Made by a program: the position numbers and the translations under genes | Shown: one piece after another, positions 63,859-64,000 of the stretch | Numbering within the stretch: position 1 is the stretch's first letter | Layout: each line of letters begins with the position of its first letter | The notes under the pieces: model-generated | Told to the model about the DNA's origin: nothing | Seen by the model: the letters and a program-made list of their open reading frames with translations, nothing else | Databases searched by the model: none | NCBI RefSeq assembly: GCF_014650955.1 | Contig: NZ_BMVY01000008.1 | Span: forward strand, 62,001-126,000 | Length of the DNA: 64,000 nt | Direction of reading: 5' to 3' | Source of the DNA: Streptomyces tauricus | Lineage (GTDB): Bacteria; Actinomycetota; Actinomycetes; Streptomycetales; Streptomycetaceae

Positions 63859-64000
63859 CCCCGCTGCCCGGTCCGTTTGACGAGCCACAGCTTACGTTTC
63901 CGCGGCCGGGTCCGCGCAGAGGCCGCGCCCTCGCGGCCCGACCGATTGTCAGTGCCGGGTGGGAAACTTGAAAGGTGGTCAGGGGACGGGGGACTGCGGC
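63859..64000. other. Upstream region of the kinase gene, no gene seen
   Basis: 142 bp to the window edge. GGCCGCGCCCTCGCGGCC could form a small hairpin. No start codon with a ribosome site is seen. Confidence 0.4.

Overview
The window looks like Streptomyces chromosome: very high GC, GTG and TTG starts, purine-rich ribosome sites, a WhiB-type gene, Tat and lipoprotein signals, and many copies of a GCGCAGTTCCCCGCGCCCC repeat between genes. From memory, the order argCJBDR - argH - glpQ1 - metNIQ - cob genes matches S. coelicolor around SCO1550-1580; this was not checked by search.

Bases 1 to about 11,710 are one end of an integrated phage-like element that continues off the left edge. A tyrosine integrase sits at its inner end (10255-11586), preceded by an ImmA-type metalloprotease and an XRE-type repressor that read rightward. 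A leftward early operon starts at 8910 and runs as a chain of genes, many with 4-base overlaps: XRE regulator, AlpA/Xis-like protein, ECF-like sigma factor, four unknowns, Sak4/RecA-like ATPase, UvrD-like helicase, a Cys/His protein, a WhiB-like protein, a replication initiator and a helicase-loader-like protein. The initiator gene carries eight 17-bp dyad repeats inside its coding sequence, as in the lambda O gene and ori. The early promoter is covered by a repeated operator and appears to make a leaderless mRNA.

11.7-27.4 kb is ordinary chromosome: a 3-hydroxybutyryl-CoA dehydrogenase, a GHL10 glycosidase, a MocR regulator facing an EamA transporter, a histidine phosphatase lacking both catalytic histidines, a GH51 arabinofuranosidase with an extra domain, a receptor-like Ser/Thr kinase with a lectin domain, a GlxA/AraC regulator, a second-type GAPDH, a DUF6193 gene and a HEAT-repeat gene.

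27.5-40.3 kb holds arginine biosynthesis: argCJBD plus argR, and argH 7 kb further on, both preceded by ARG boxes; argG is not in the window. Between them lie an ApbE / FMN-binding / ferric-reductase-like operon for extracytoplasmic flavin electron transfer, a 179-bp MITE, an L,D-transpeptidase, a flavin/PLP-oxidase-like gene and a secreted protein with an internal duplication.

40.8-49.3 kb carries an aldo/keto reductase, a TetR/MFS efflux pair with a clear operator, a PlsC-like acyltransferase divergent from the Tat-secreted phosphodiesterase glpQ1 with a PHO-box-like region between them, a sigma-like gene, an acetyltransferase, two small membrane proteins and a HAD phosphatase.

49.3-62.3 kb combines methionine uptake and cobamide synthesis. 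A 28-residue Cys/Met-rich leader peptide precedes metN-metI-metQ-metQ. Downstream are cobL (cbiET), a giant cobT with a disordered N-terminal half and a fused BluB-like domain, a CysG-like siroheme/SUMT fusion and a SpoU methyltransferase. A second membrane-anchored Ser/Thr kinase closes the window.
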